Shown here: positions 27,402 to 37,550 of the stretch, piece after piece
Layout of the letters: each line of letters begins with the position of its first letter
Numbering within the stretch: position 1 is the stretch's first letter
Assembly: GCF_023016085.1 (NCBI RefSeq)
Contig: NZ_JALKBF010000001.1
Location: forward strand, 1,612,001-1,676,000
DNA length: 64,000 nucleotides
Reading direction: 5' to 3'
Origin: Aliiroseovarius sp. F47248L
GTDB taxonomy: Bacteria; Pseudomonadota; Alphaproteobacteria; Rhodobacterales; Rhodobacteraceae
Notes under the pieces: model-generated
What the model was told of the DNA's origin: nothing
The model's input: the letters and a program-made list of their open reading frames with translations, nothing else
Database searches by the model: none
Translations under genes and position numbers: made by a program

Positions 27402-28049
27402 ATGAACAATAAAATCGCCCTTGTCACCGGTGCCTCGCGCGGCCTTGGCGCTGCCATTGCGCTGGAACTTTCCAAGACCCATCATGTTGTTGCAGTTGGT
27501 CGCACGACGGGTGCACTGGAAGAACTGGACGACAAGATCAAGGCGCAAGGTGGGTCAGCCACGTTGGCCCCCATGGACATCACCAACCGGGACGCCATGG
27601 CACATCTGTGCCGGTCGATCCATGATCGTTGGGGACCGATAGATGTCTGGGCGCACACGGCGATCTATGGTCCGGCGCTGATGCCCACGCCCGATCTGGA
27701 CGACAAGGGATGGACGCAGGCGATGAACACCAATGTCGAAGCCACGCGCAACCTGATCTTCATGGTAAACGCGCTGATGACCGATGACAGCACCGCCATT
27801 TTCTTTGCCGATGATCACGCGGGCGAAAAATTCTTTGCCGGCTATGGTGCGACTAAGGCTGCACAGATGGCACTTGTGCGCAGTTGGGCCGCAGAGAATA
27901 CAAAGCTTGGACCGCGGGTGATAATTGCAGAGCCGAAACCGCTGGCCACAACGATGCGCACGCGTTTCTTTCCTGGTGAAGACCGCAGCAAACTGGCACT
28001 TGTTGAAGACGAAGCCAAACGCATTCTCTCCGAGGCAGGATTTACCTAA
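27402..28049 (+). CDS. SDR-family oxidoreductase (atypical active site)
   Basis: A 215-residue Rossmann protein with VTGASRGLGAAIA at residues 8-20 and YxxxK as YGATK. The usual NNAG is AHTAIYG. The position normally held by the catalytic Ser (before the YxxxK motif) reads IFFADDHAGEKFF with no Ser. It therefore may bind nucleotide without classical SDR catalysis. Same direction as the methyltransferase 53 bases downstream. Confidence 0.8.
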   Translation: MNNKIALVTGASRGLGAAIALELSKTHHVVAVGRTTGALEELDDKIKAQGGSATLAPMDITNRDAMAHLCRSIHDRWGPIDVWAHTAIYGPALMPTPDLDDKGWTQAMNTNVEATRNLIFMVNALMTDDSTAIFFADDHAGEKFFAGYGATKAAQMALVRSWAAENTKLGPRVIIAEPKPLATTMRTRFFPGEDRSKLALVEDEAKRILSEAGFT

Positions 28050-28102
28050 GTTTCGGCTGATGGCCAACTTGATCTGACAACCAATCTGCGGATGATGGAT
28101 CT

Positions 28103-28732
28103 ATGTCCCAAAGACAATCCACGTCCAACGACTTAAGCCGCAGATATGATGAAGTCGCACCAAAATGGCATGCGTCCATTATGAAGCTTGGCTACGATGA
28201 CGCCTATACCCTACTGGTAAGCGCCTTACCGCAACCTGCAACATCGCTTCACGTGCTGGACGTGGGATGTGGTTCAGGCGCGTTTGCACAGGCGTTTCTG
28301 ACTGCCGGTCTGCACCAGACGAAACACATACATCTGCTTGATCCATCGCGGGAGATGCTGAACCGCGCCCGCACTCTTTTGACCCCCTACAACGTGCCGA
28401 TGACATGTCACCAGGCTGGAATAGGAACCAGTTCCATCAAGAGTGGGGGCATCGACACCCTGCTTTGCGCCCACGTGATTGAACATGTGGACGACCCAAT
28501 CGGCGCATTAAAGTGGATTCGCAGCTGTCTGTCTTCGGGTGGGCAGCTGGCACTTTCGGTCAGCAAGCCCCATTGGTGTACCGCCATACTTAGGTGGAAA
28601 TGGGGTCACAAAGCTTATCATCCCCATCAGGTCGAGTCCTTGTTGCGTGGGGCTGGATTTACACGGATCACCCCGGTTCCATTTCTGAAAGGGCCCCCGT
28701 CGCGCACATCAATGGGTTATGTCGCCTCTTGA
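28103..28732 (+). CDS. Class I SAM-dependent methyltransferase
   Basis: A 209-residue methyltransferase with motif I VLDVGCGSGAFAQAFL at about residue 50, motif II region HLLDPSREMLNRAR, and the post-motif DTLLCAHVIEHVDDP. The C-terminal part (LALSVSKPHWC) contains the core's last strands. The substrate cannot be inferred. It follows the SDR gene and precedes surE by about 100 bases. Confidence 0.88.
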   Translation: MSQRQSTSNDLSRRYDEVAPKWHASIMKLGYDDAYTLLVSALPQPATSLHVLDVGCGSGAFAQAFLTAGLHQTKHIHLLDPSREMLNRARTLLTPYNVPMTCHQAGIGTSSIKSGGIDTLLCAHVIEHVDDPIGALKWIRSCLSSGGQLALSVSKPHWCTAILRWKWGHKAYHPHQVESLLRGAGFTRITPVPFLKGPPSRTSMGYVAS

Positions 28733-28833
28733 ACACGTTTGAAGACCGGCCCGGTGAGAAACTAGAAACCGTTTGCTGCAAGGCTGTGCCTGCCCTATTG
28801 AATGAAAAAGATTTTTAGGAAAACGGGTTGTCC

Positions 28834-29631
28834 ATGCGCATTCTCATCACCAATGACGACGGGATCAACGCGCCGGGTCTGAAAGTTGCCGAAGCGATCG
28901 CGCAAGAGGTCGCACAGGAACTTGCAGGTGAACGAGCCGAGATCTGGACCGTCGCCCCAGCCTTTGAACAGTCGGGGGTTGGGCATTGTATCTCATACAC
29001 GCATCCCTTCATGATCGCTGAACACAGTCCGCGTCGATTTGCCGCCGAAGGCAGCCCTGCCGATTGCGTGATTGCGGCGCTTTATGACGTCATGCCAGAA
29101 CGCCCCGATTTGGTGATTTCCGGCGTCAACCGGGGCAACAACTCGGCTGAAAACGCACTTTACTCCGGCACACTTGGCGCTGCGATGGAGGCTGCCCTGC
29201 AAGGTCTGCCCGCCATTGCCCTGTCGCAATATATGGGCCATGGAACCAAAGGCCTGGTTAATATGTTCGATGCGGCGGCGGCATACGGTGGTGATGTGGT
29301 GCGTCGCTTGTTGGCCGATGCACCTTGGGATCACGGTTCTGATTACCGTCTGTTCTATAACGTGAACTTCCCCCCTGTCGGGTCGGATCAAGTCAAAGGC
29401 ATCAAGGCGGCCCCGCAAGGCTGGAGAAATGATGCATTTTTCAAGATAGAAGCGCAGAACAGCCCTTCGGGCCGCAAGTTTCTGTGGATCAAAGGTGGAC
29501 CGCAAGCCAACCGCGCAGCCCCCAACATGGACGTGACCCATAATCTGGATGGCTATGTCTCGGTGACTCCAATGCGTGCCGATCTTACAGCCCATGACCA
29601 TCTGGTAAGTTTGGGAGCGTTATTTGAATGA
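28834..29631 (+). CDS. surE: 5'-nucleotidase SurE
   Basis: Stationary-phase survival nucleotidase hydrolysing nucleoside monophosphates (and exopolyphosphate in some species); 265 residues. The metal site NDDG opens the protein ([15 protein letters not shown]), with [27 protein letters not shown] the second signature. An in-frame TTG at 28828 sits seven bases after AGGA, better spaced than the ATG at 28834 (13 bases), so a two-residue longer start is possible. Overlaps pcm by four bases. Confidence 0.95.
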   Translation: MRILITNDDGINAPGLKVAEAIAQEVAQELAGERAEIWTVAPAFEQSGVGHCISYTHPFMIAEHSPRRFAAEGSPADCVIAALYDVMPERPDLVISGVNRGNNSAENALYSGTLGAAMEAALQGLPAIALSQYMGHGTKGLVNMFDAAAAYGGDVVRRLLADAPWDHGSDYRLFYNVNFPPVGSDQVKGIKAAPQGWRNDAFFKIEAQNSPSGRKFLWIKGGPQANRAAPNMDVTHNLDGYVSVTPMRADLTAHDHLVSLGALFE

Positions 29632-30281
29632 GCGAGACGGGCGTCACAGACGCGGAACGCAAGATGCAGTTCCTGTTTGCCCTGCGTTCAAAGGGCGTGA
29701 CGAACCCGCGTGTCCTGTCGGCCATGGAAGAAATAGACCGCGGCCCCTTCGTGCGCGGCCTGTTCGCCGAACGTGCTTACGAAGATATGCCGCTGCCGAT
29801 ATCCTGCGGGCAGACGATCTCACAGCCTTCCGTGGTTGGCTTGATGACGCAGGCCGCACAGATCAGCCCGCGTGACAAGGTGCTCGAAGTTGGCACCGGG
29901 TCGGGCTATCAGGCGGCGATCCTGTCGCGGCTCGCACGCCGGGTCTATACGGTCGATCGTCACCACAAGCTGGTACGCGCTGCCCGCGATCTGTTCGAGG
30001 CAATGGACCTGCATAACATTACCACCATCACCGGTGATGGATCGCGCGGCTTGCCCGATCAGGCACCGTTCGACCGCATAATTGTGACCGCCGCCGCCGA
30101 GGATCCCCCCGGACCCCTCTTGGCGCAGCTTGCCATTGGCGGTATCATGATTGTGCCGGTGGGCCAGTCCGACGCGGTGCAAAGCCTGATCAAGGTAACG
30201 CGCAGCGAAGACGGGTTTGACTATGACGAACTTCTGCCGGTGCGTTTCGTGCCCCTTTTGGAAGGGTTGGGGCAGGACTGA
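29628..30281 (+). CDS. pcm: Protein-L-isoaspartate O-methyltransferase
   Basis: Repairs isoaspartyl residues in aged proteins with S-adenosylmethionine. The 217 residues include the PIMT pre-motif [20 protein letters not shown], motif [16 protein letters not shown], and [14 protein letters not shown]. Translationally coupled to surE (ATGA); the surE-pcm-nlpD order is widely conserved in proteobacteria. Confidence 0.95.
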   Translation: MSETGVTDAERKMQFLFALRSKGVTNPRVLSAMEEIDRGPFVRGLFAERAYEDMPLPISCGQTISQPSVVGLMTQAAQISPRDKVLEVGTGSGYQAAILSRLARRVYTVDRHHKLVRAARDLFEAMDLHNITTITGDGSRGLPDQAPFDRIIVTAAAEDPPGPLLAQLAIGGIMIVPVGQSDAVQSLIKVTRSEDGFDYDELLPVRFVPLLEGLGQD

Positions 30282-30403
30282 CGCGCGCAAGACAGACCGG
30301 GACGCCGGGAACATGGGGCCATGCCCCGCACAGCAGTGAAAAGACCCGACAACAGGGTCACAACCAGAGCCTGACAACAGGCCAATGGATTGAGGAACGA
30401 GCA

Positions 30404-31579
30404 ATGCCACTTTCATGCACGACTGAAACCCGTGCGCGCCGCACAATGCGGTGTCGCCCCATGCGCTCTACCGCCCTGGTTGGGCTTCTGGTGGGACTGA
30501 CCGCCTGTGACAGCCCCTTCGACATGGATATGCGGCGGTTTGCCCCCGGCGGCCTGTCAACAACTGAAGCCGCACAAGGGGCCACAACAACAGCGCGCCC
30601 CAAAGCAGACGCACGTGGCGTGATCTCTTACCCCAGTTATCAAGTGGCTGTGGCCAAGCGCGGCGACACTGTCGCACAGGTTGCAAGCCGCATCGGCATG
30701 GCCCCGGCAGAACTGGGCCGCTATAACGGTATCGCTGTCGACGCCCGCCTGCGCGAAGGCGAAGTGCTGGCCCTGCCGCGCCGCGTGGCCGAACCGGCTA
30801 CCGGGGTAATAACACCAAGCGACGATATCGACATCACGACACTGGCAGGCGACGCCATTGACCGTGCAGATGGCACATCGGCCAAACCAGCCGCCACCGT
30901 CACATCAGGTGAGCAACCCACCCGCCACCAAGTGAAACGTGGCGAAACCGCCTATTCCATCGCACGCAACTATGGTGTGTCGGTCCGTGCCTTGGCCGAT
31001 TGGAACGGTCTTGGCTCAAGCCTGACCGTGCGCGAAGGTCAGTTCTTGATGATACCGGTAAAAGTCGATGCACCCGTTCAGACCGCCAGCGTCACACAAC
31101 CTGGGCAAGGCTCTGCAGCGCCCATTCCGCCTTCATCGGCGAAGCCCTTGCCCAAAGATGAAGCGGTCCCTGAAAAGGTGACTGCCCCAGCGTCGCCCAA
31201 GCTGGAAGAAACCCGCACGCCTGCCAGCACAGCCCGCATGTCGCTGCCGGTTGCAGGGAAAGTCACCAGTTTGTTTGACGCCGAAAAGGCCGGCTACATT
31301 CTGGTGTCCGCCAAGCCCGGCGACCCCGTTAAAGCCGCGGCCAATGGCACGGTGCGCTTGGTGTCCAAAGATGTCGAGGGGGAAGAGATCGTGGTAATCG
31401 ACCACGGCAACGGCACCCAAAGCGCCTATAGCTTCGTTCAGGGAATCAAAGTGAAGAAGGGCCAATCGGTGAAACGTGGCCAGCAAATCGCGTCTGCATC
31501 AAAGAACCAGTACAACGCGATTCAGTTCCTTGTCTTCAAGGGGACCGAACCGGTCGACCCAATGCCTTACCTGCAGTAA
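30404..31579 (+). CDS. nlpD: NlpD-like lipoprotein, two LysM plus degenerate LytM domain
   Basis: A 391-residue envelope lipoprotein. The signal ends in LTAC (Cys35). Two LysM domains bind peptidoglycan (about 70-125: YQVAVAKRGDTVAQVA...; about 172-220: HQVKRGETAYSIARNYGVS). After a Pro/Ala-rich linker a C-terminal M23/LytM fold (about 285-391) ends PVDPMPYLQ. The zinc ligands are missing: the HxH position reads QFL, and the other His/Asp positions are replaced. As with E. coli NlpD and EnvC, it is expected to activate an amidase rather than cut murein. AGGAA supports the start; a Met 19 codons later is possible. Confidence 0.9.
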   Translation: MPLSCTTETRARRTMRCRPMRSTALVGLLVGLTACDSPFDMDMRRFAPGGLSTTEAAQGATTTARPKADARGVISYPSYQVAVAKRGDTVAQVASRIGMAPAELGRYNGIAVDARLREGEVLALPRRVAEPATGVITPSDDIDITTLAGDAIDRADGTSAKPAATVTSGEQPTRHQVKRGETAYSIARNYGVSVRALADWNGLGSSLTVREGQFLMIPVKVDAPVQTASVTQPGQGSAAPIPPSSAKPLPKDEAVPEKVTAPASPKLEETRTPASTARMSLPVAGKVTSLFDAEKAGYILVSAKPGDPVKAAANGTVRLVSKDVEGEEIVVIDHGNGTQSAYSFVQGIKVKKGQSVKRGQQIASASKNQYNAIQFLVFKGTEPVDPMPYLQ

Positions 31580-31597
31580 GACAGAGCAGATAGTGAC

Positions 31598-31627
31598 ATC
31601 AGGGGCGGCCAATCGGTCGCCCCTGAT
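31598..31627. terminator. Bidirectional hairpin between nlpD and cpdB
   Basis: A 10-bp perfect stem (ATCAGGGGCG with CGCCCCTGAT), extendable inward by three pairs including one G-T. It lies between two converging genes, 18 bases after one stop and 10 before the other. No T-run follows on either strand, so it may stabilise or only partly terminate transcripts. Confidence 0.6.
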
Positions 31628-31637
31628 ACGTTGAGGG

Positions 31638-33596
31638 CTACAGCGTGATGCGGAACAGAGCGAAGCCGCTGTCGGACATACCTGCCTCTTCAATCGCCAC
31701 ACGCGGCACATTGGCAACGTGTTTGGCGGCGGCGGGTCCGGTTTCGAACAGCACACTGGTGTTCTCCATCGGTGCAAAGGTCCAGTTTCCGTCCGCTTTC
31801 GGATTGATTGTGCCTTTTTCAACGATGTAACGCACTAGCACATCACGGTTGGTGTCCGGCCCTTCGAAGATCGTCGTATCACCGCCTGCGCCGGGGAAAT
31901 GCCCACCACCACCAGCGCGGTAATTATTAGTCGCAATGATGAATTCCTGATCCTCATCAATTGGTTGTCCATCAAACTGCAAGTTGACGATCCGGTGGGC
32001 ATCGGATGCGATTACCTCACCATCTTTATTGTAACGTGCTGGTTGGCTCAGGTCGATTTGATATGTGACACCATCAATGACATCGAAATTGTAAGATGGC
32101 ATCTCGGGGTTCAGCAGCACCGCATCTTGTGCCCCCGGTTCGATCTGGTTGAAGATCGTGGCCGAGCGTTCCAGCCATTCGCGCACTGTCGCACCGTTGA
32201 TCCGTACCGCCCTTACAGTGTTGGGATAAAGATACAGGTCGGCCACGTTCTTGATCGCGACATCACCGACCTCAACATCGGTATAGTAATCCGGGCCGCC
32301 GCGTCCCCCCGCCTTGAATGGTGCAGCCGCAGACAAGATCGGCAGACCTTCATTCTCGGTCCCTTTCATCATCTGTTCGATATACCAGATCTGAGCATTC
32401 GACACGATCTGGACAGAGGGGTCATCGGCAACCAACGCGAAATAGGAATGTAGCGGGGCATCGGTCTTGCCCACCGCGCGGCGTACATATTCCAGCGTCT
32501 CATCATGCTCTTTCTGTACAGACGCCAGCACGGCGGCATCGCTTTCGACCAGCGCCGTGATTGAGCGGTCTTCGCCGCGCTTGTAGATCGGGCGTGCCTC
32601 GCAACTGTGCGACACCACGCGCCACGCGCCGCCATCATGTTCCAGCATCAGGTCGATCAGACCCATATGCGAGCCCCAGAACCCGCCCATCACAGCCGGA
32701 ATCCCCATCAGAGTGCCCGCTTCGACATCCGCGCCAGCAAAATCAGCGTAGGTATCAGAGGGGAACACAAGATGGGAATGACCCGTCAGCACAGCGTCGA
32801 TCCCTTCGACCGCCGCCAGAGGGATCGAGGCATTCTCCATCCCATCACTATGCTCAGCCGCACCGATACCAGAGTGTGACAACGCAATGATCAGATCAGC
32901 CCCTTCCTCACGCATCTGCGGGACATAGGCGCGCGCGGCTTCAACGATGTCACGGGCCATCACGTTGCCTTCCAGATGGCGCCGGTCCCAGTTCATGATC
33001 TGGGGCGGTACGAAGCCGATGAACCCGATGCGAATGGGCTGCACGGTGCCCCCGCCATTGGTGATTTCGCGGTCCACGATCACATAGGGCGGCAGCAGGG
33101 TTTCATCTTCGCGCGGTGAAGCACCCAGCTTTTTCGCGACGTTGGCGCACACGATGGGGAAGCCCGCTCCAGCCACGGATTTCATCAGGAAATCAAGTCC
33201 ATAGTTAAACTCGTGATTGCCCAGCGTTGACGCGTCAAATCCCAGTGTGTTCATCGCGTTAATGACCGGATGGGTGTCGCCATCTTTCATCCCGCGCTCA
33301 TAGGCGATGTAGTCGCCCATCGGGTTGCCTTGCAGGAAATCTCCGTTGTCCAGCAAGAGCGAGTTCGTCGCCTCGGCCCGTATTTCACCAATCAAGGACG
33401 CGGTGCGCGCCAGCCCGACCGTATCAACCTCGCGGTCGGCATAATAGTCATAGGGAAAGACGTGAACATGCAGGTCCGTCGTCTCCATGATCCGCAAATG
33501 CGCCTGATTTTGCGACGCTTGGACGGAATAGGGATGCAAGGCAATAAACCCTGCTGTACCGGCCAGAAAGCCGCGACGCGATAGGGTAAGAGACAT
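31638..33596 (-). CDS. cpdB: 2',3'-cyclic-nucleotide 2'-phosphodiesterase/3'-nucleotidase, Tat-exported
   Basis: Periplasmic enzyme that scavenges phosphate and nucleosides from 2',3'-cyclic and 3' nucleotides; 652 residues. The N-terminus has a twin-arginine signal (LSRRGFLAG). The metallophosphatase domain carries [33 protein letters not shown] and [10 protein letters not shown]. The C-terminal 5'-nucleotidase domain ends with the [13 protein letters not shown] loop. The start at 33596 is backed by GGAGG and the signal peptide. Tat export suggests folding with metal in the cytoplasm. Confidence 0.93.
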   Translation of the reverse strand: MSLTLSRRGFLAGTAGFIALHPYSVQASQNQAHLRIMETTDLHVHVFPYDYYADREVDTVGLARTASLIGEIRAEATNSLLLDNGDFLQGNPMGDYIAYERGMKDGDTHPVINAMNTLGFDASTLGNHEFNYGLDFLMKSVAGAGFPIVCANVAKKLGASPREDETLLPPYVIVDREITNGGGTVQPIRIGFIGFVPPQIMNWDRRHLEGNVMARDIVEAARAYVPQMREEGADLIIALSHSGIGAAEHSDGMENASIPLAAVEGIDAVLTGHSHLVFPSDTYADFAGADVEAGTLMGIPAVMGGFWGSHMGLIDLMLEHDGGAWRVVSHSCEARPIYKRGEDRSITALVESDAAVLASVQKEHDETLEYVRRAVGKTDAPLHSYFALVADDPSVQIVSNAQIWYIEQMMKGTENEGLPILSAAAPFKAGGRGGPDYYTDVEVGDVAIKNVADLYLYPNTVRAVRINGATVREWLERSATIFNQIEPGAQDAVLLNPEMPSYNFDVIDGVTYQIDLSQPARYNKDGEVIASDAHRIVNLQFDGQPIDEDQEFIIATNNYRAGGGGHFPGAGGDTTIFEGPDTNRDVLVRYIVEKGTINPKADGNWTFAPMENTSVLFETGPAAAKHVANVPRVAIEEAGMSDSGFALFRITL

Positions 33597-33660
33597 GGGA
33601 ACCTCCGCTATAGGACGAATTTGGAAACAGGCTAGGTTGGTATCATGACAGCGAAATGAC

Positions 33661-33726
33661 CCGTTTGGCAAATTTTGACGACCCAAACGGCAGCGCCCCG
33701 CCGGTCAATCGACACAACGGGGCGCT
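33661..33726. terminator. Two adjacent hairpins between der and cpdB
   Basis: CCGTTTGG/CCAAACGG (33661-33668 with 33683-33690) is directly followed by AGCGCCCCG/CGGGGCGCT (33692-33700 with 33718-33726). On the plus strand the second ends in TTTTAATTT. On the minus strand, where der ends 33 bases before it, the trailing T-run is poor. Possible terminator for der or boundary before the cpdB promoter. Confidence 0.5.
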
Positions 33727-33758
33727 TTTAATTTATGTTTCCAATGCCTTGCAGTCCG

Positions 33759-35216
33759 CTATTCGTCTGCCCGGCCTTTGCCCAAATGCTTGCGCAACCG
33801 TGACGGCGTCGACTTCTTGCGGTTTTTGTAGGGGTTCTGCTCACCCTGCCCGCGCATCGTCAGCCGGATCGGTGTGCCCGGCATGTCAAAATCCTCGCGC
33901 AGCCCATTGACCAGATAACGGCTATAACTTTCTGGCAGTTTCTCTGGTAACGAGCACATGACCACAAAACCCGGCGGACGGGTCTTCACCTGTGTCATAT
34001 AGCGCAGTTTAATCCGACGTCCGCCCGGTGCGGGCGGCGGGTGGGCCGAGATCATTTCGGCCAGCCAACCGTTCAACTGCGCGGTTTTTACCCGGCGGTT
34101 CCAGATCTCATGGGCGCGCATGACGGCGGCTTGCAGGCGCTCTAATCCCTTACCCGTTTTCGCGGAAATGGTGACCAGCGGGGCACCGCGCAACTGTGGC
34201 AACAGCCGGTCAAACGCTTCTTTCAGTTCTTTGAGCTTGGCCTGCTTTTCAGGCTCGGCGTCCCATTTGTTGACCGCGACGACCACCGCGCGGCCTTCGC
34301 GTTCGGCCAAGTCCGCGATGCGCAAATCCTGTTGTTCAAACGGGATGGCAGCATCCAAAAGCACCACCACAACTTCGGCAAACTTCACGGCGCGCAACCC
34401 GTCCGAGACTGACAGTTTTTCAATCTTTTCCTGCACCTTTGCGCGTTTGCGCATCCCGGCAGTGTCAAAGATGCGCGTCGGCACCCCGCCCCAATCGAAC
34501 CGCTGCGAAATCGCATCACGGGTGATTCCGGCTTCCGGCCCTGTCAGCAGACGTTCTTCTCCGATCAACTTGTTGATCAACGTGGACTTACCCGCGTTGG
34601 GGCGTCCGATTACGGCCACCTGCAAGGGTTTGTCCTGAGTCGGCACGCGCGGGCCATCATCCGCGTCCTCGTCAAAATCAACATCCGTTTCAGGGGCTAT
34701 TTCGGCGGCACGTTTTTCGAATTTTTCCGCGATCGGGCGCAGCACATCCATCAGCTCGCCCATACCCTCGCCATGTTCGCCCGATAGGCGGATCGGCTCG
34801 CCCAGCCCAAGAGAGAAGGCTTCCAGATACCCGGCCTCTCCGGCCTTGCCTTCGGATTTGTTGGCGGCAAGGATCACATGCGCGTTTTTGCGGCGCAGGA
34901 TGTCGGCAAACACCTCGTCAGAGGGTAGAATACCAGCGCGCGCATCAACCAGAAACAGGCAAGCGTCGGCCATCTCGACCGCCCGTTCAGTCAGGCGGCG
35001 CATTCTGCCCTGAAGGCTTTCATCGGTGGCTTCTTCCAGCCCTGCACTGTCGATCACGGTAAAACGCAGATCGCCCAGCCGTGCCTCGCCTTCGCGCAGA
35101 TCGCGTGTCACGCCGGGCTGGTCGTCGACCAACGCAAGGCGTTTGCCAACCAAGCGGTTGAACAGCGTGGATTTGCCCACATTCGGGCGCCCCACGATGG
35201 CAAGGGTGAAGCTCAT
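33759..35216 (-). CDS. der: Ribosome biogenesis GTPase Der
   Basis: Essential double GTPase for 50S assembly, 485 residues. G1 motifs GRPNVGKS (about residue 9) and GRPNAGKS (about 210) mark the two tandem GTPase domains, with NKSE and NKWD as G4 motifs. A KH-like C-domain includes [21 protein letters not shown]. The basic tail ([18 protein letters not shown]) binds RNA. The yfgM-bamB-der order is conserved. Confidence 0.97.
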   Translation of the reverse strand: MSFTLAIVGRPNVGKSTLFNRLVGKRLALVDDQPGVTRDLREGEARLGDLRFTVIDSAGLEEATDESLQGRMRRLTERAVEMADACLFLVDARAGILPSDEVFADILRRKNAHVILAANKSEGKAGEAGYLEAFSLGLGEPIRLSGEHGEGMGELMDVLRPIAEKFEKRAAEIAPETDVDFDEDADDGPRVPTQDKPLQVAVIGRPNAGKSTLINKLIGEERLLTGPEAGITRDAISQRFDWGGVPTRIFDTAGMRKRAKVQEKIEKLSVSDGLRAVKFAEVVVVLLDAAIPFEQQDLRIADLAEREGRAVVVAVNKWDAEPEKQAKLKELKEAFDRLLPQLRGAPLVTISAKTGKGLERLQAAVMRAHEIWNRRVKTAQLNGWLAEMISAHPPPAPGGRRIKLRYMTQVKTRPPGFVVMCSLPEKLPESYSRYLVNGLREDFDMPGTPIRLTMRGQGEQNPYKNRKKSTPSRLRKHLGKGRADE

Positions 35217-35263
35217 ATCGGTCTCCGGGTCACGTCAAGCGCCCCGCATACACGGTTTACGGG

Positions 35264-36613
35264 TCAGCGCAAAGCCAGAAGTTTGCCGTCACGTGACACC
35301 AGATAAGCGGTGCCATTCACCACGACGGGACGTGTTGCAGCCCCACCCGGAATGGCCACCTGTCCGACCAGCGCGCCGTTCACGGGGTTGAAACCACGCA
35401 TCACGCCGTCAGACGAGGCAACCCACAGCTTGCCACCTGCCAAAACGGGGCCAAGATTGGCATAGATCGCTTTACGTTTCCGGTTTTTTGATTTGGTGTA
35501 ATAAGGCAGCGGCACGCCCCAGATGCGTTCACCGGTTTTGGCATCCAGACGCACAAGTTGCGCTTCGTCCGAGACAAGGAAAACCGACCCGCCCGTGACC
35601 CAAACCGGGCTGACAGCGCCTTCTTTTGCGGTCCACAGACGCTCACCCGACAGGTCGATGGCCACGGTGCGCCCCACTGGGTTACCGGTAAAGATCACAC
35701 CATCCTTCACCACAGGTTCGCCTGTGATGTCGGTCACGATGGAATAGCCGCGTCCGGCGCGTTCACCAGCGATCAGGCTGGACCATGTGCGCGCACCGCC
35801 TTTTTTCAGGGCGGCCACGACCTCTCCCGAGGCGAAAGGCAGAAGCACTAGACGATCGGTGACGGCTGGCGAAGATACTCCCACCACACCATCCTGGCTT
35901 GGCGTGCCGGACAGGCGCCATTTCACCCGGCCATTCGCCGCCTCGATTGCCCAGGCGCTGTTGTCGCGGCTGACCACGTAAACAAGCCCACCCGACAACG
36001 CAGGCGCCCCGGATCCCGAGGCGTCCATCTTCTGCTGCCATTTGACCCGCCCCGTGGCGGCATCAAGCGCGCTGACCAGACCGAAGCCAGAGGTCACATA
36101 GATCGTGCCATCGGCATAGGCCAGACCGCCCCCCGAGGCATCGTCGGACCGATCCGACGGCGGAGTCAGGTCACGCGACCAAAGTGTTGCACCAGCGGTC
36201 GATGTGGCCACCACCTGCGCACGGCTGTCCAGCGTGAACACGCGCCCGTTTGCCACGACCGGTTCGGCGGTAATCCGATGCTTTCGGTCATTGCCTTGAC
36301 CGATTGATGCCGCAAACAGCAGCTTTGGCGCGGGGGACAGGGCGGGATGTTGCACGCGGTGGGTCAGGCTGCCACCCAGATGAGTCCAGCTTGAATGATT
36401 AACCACGGCCGGCAGGGAAATCGGCTGTGCGCGATCAGCGCGATCAGGTCCTTCGACGGCTGCTGCCGCCTCGGATAGCTCGGCGGCGTCCATGGTTTGC
36501 GGGTTCAGACTGCGCAGGTCTTCCCGTTCGCCGGGAAGAATGTATTCCTGTTGGGAACAGGCAGACAGAAGGCTCAACGAGACCAAAAGAGCAGCGCTGT
36601 GTGTGAACTTCAA
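35264..36613 (-). CDS. bamB: BamB-like PQQ-repeat lipoprotein
   Basis: A 449-residue lipoprotein (LLSAC lipobox, Cys19) of the BAM outer-membrane assembly complex. The rest is an eight-bladed beta-propeller of PQQ-like repeats, visible as recurring G-xx-Y/W-A-L/I-D-xx-T-G-x-x-W elements (ALDAATGRVKWQ, AIEAANGRVKWR, RLDAKTGERIWG). It is somewhat longer than E. coli BamB (392), with an extra N-terminal linker. It lies 72 bases after yfgM and 47 before der. Confidence 0.92.
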   Translation of the reverse strand: MKFTHSAALLVSLSLLSACSQQEYILPGEREDLRSLNPQTMDAAELSEAAAAVEGPDRADRAQPISLPAVVNHSSWTHLGGSLTHRVQHPALSPAPKLLFAASIGQGNDRKHRITAEPVVANGRVFTLDSRAQVVATSTAGATLWSRDLTPPSDRSDDASGGGLAYADGTIYVTSGFGLVSALDAATGRVKWQQKMDASGSGAPALSGGLVYVVSRDNSAWAIEAANGRVKWRLSGTPSQDGVVGVSSPAVTDRLVLLPFASGEVVAALKKGGARTWSSLIAGERAGRGYSIVTDITGEPVVKDGVIFTGNPVGRTVAIDLSGERLWTAKEGAVSPVWVTGGSVFLVSDEAQLVRLDAKTGERIWGVPLPYYTKSKNRKRKAIYANLGPVLAGGKLWVASSDGVMRGFNPVNGALVGQVAIPGGAATRPVVVNGTAYLVSRDGKLLALR

Positions 36614-36685
36614 AATACGTCCCCCAGATTATCAATTAATCTTATCAAACCGGGCAGTTTCCAAGTGATTGCCCAGTGCAGGTCA

Positions 36686-37321
36686 TCAGGATGCGTCCAG
36701 GGACCCGCCCAGCGCCACAATCAACTGAGACGCACGTCGACGCAAGGCCCCAGACGCCTCGTCATCCACCAAAAGTGCTTTCAGGCGGGCGATGGCGGCA
36801 TCGGTCTGGCCGTCGTCAATATCAACCAATGCAAGCTGCTCTTCGGCAAGCGTTCGAAAAGGGGCACCGGCAATGGCGAGCGGCTCAAGCCGTTCACGGC
36901 GCACGGCGGCCTCAAGATCCGCACCTGCCTTGGACACCAACTTCAATTGCGCCAAATCACGATACAAGCTGTCGATAGCGGGATCGTCAGCCAAAGCCCG
37001 CAACGCATCCACGCCCTCTTCCCCTTCAGCCGCCGCCAGCATGGCAACCACGGCAGAGGCATCGCCGCTGACATCCAGCGCGGCCAGTGCAGTGGCGCGT
37101 TCTGCAGGGTCGGCTTGCTCCTCTGCTGCCAAAATGGCATCACCAAGGGCTTGCGCCGCAGCACGGTCGCTGGCTTTGCGCCATTCGTTATAGGCGGCGC
37201 CACCCACCAGAATGACAACCAGCAAGACGGCGATCCAGCCATATTTCCGCATCAATGCATACAGCTTGTCGCGACGCACCTCTTCGCTGACTTCATCGAT
37301 GAAAGTATCGGTCTCGCTCAC
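36686..37321 (-). CDS. YfgM-like tetratricopeptide ancillary SecYEG protein
   Basis: A 211-residue protein with a short cytoplasmic N-tail (SETDTFIDEVSEEVRRDKL), one membrane helix at about 28-45, and a periplasmic Ala-rich TPR-like region. This matches the YfgM/PpiD partner family that passes exported proteins from SecYEG to chaperones. Placement before bamB and der is the classical order. Confidence 0.88.
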   Translation of the reverse strand: MSETDTFIDEVSEEVRRDKLYALMRKYGWIAVLLVVILVGGAAYNEWRKASDRAAAQALGDAILAAEEQADPAERATALAALDVSGDASAVVAMLAAAEGEEGVDALRALADDPAIDSLYRDLAQLKLVSKAGADLEAAVRRERLEPLAIAGAPFRTLAEEQLALVDIDDGQTDAAIARLKALLVDDEASGALRRRASQLIVALGGSLDAS

Positions 37322-37550
37322 GGTCGTGCCTCCGGGTCAAAATCTGAACTCCTTTTGCCCGAACAGTGGCCGATTGCCAAGGGGGGTGCGACGCACCGCT
37401 GTCGGTTCCTTCTGCGAGCGCTGAATTGATGACCGTTCGGCTGATGCCGGTTGATCCTTCTGGTTGCACAGGTCAGGGAACCCACACTTGTTCCCATGCA
37501 AAACAACGCATAGTGTTTCGCCAGTTTGTTTAACATCAGCAGGTATTCCT

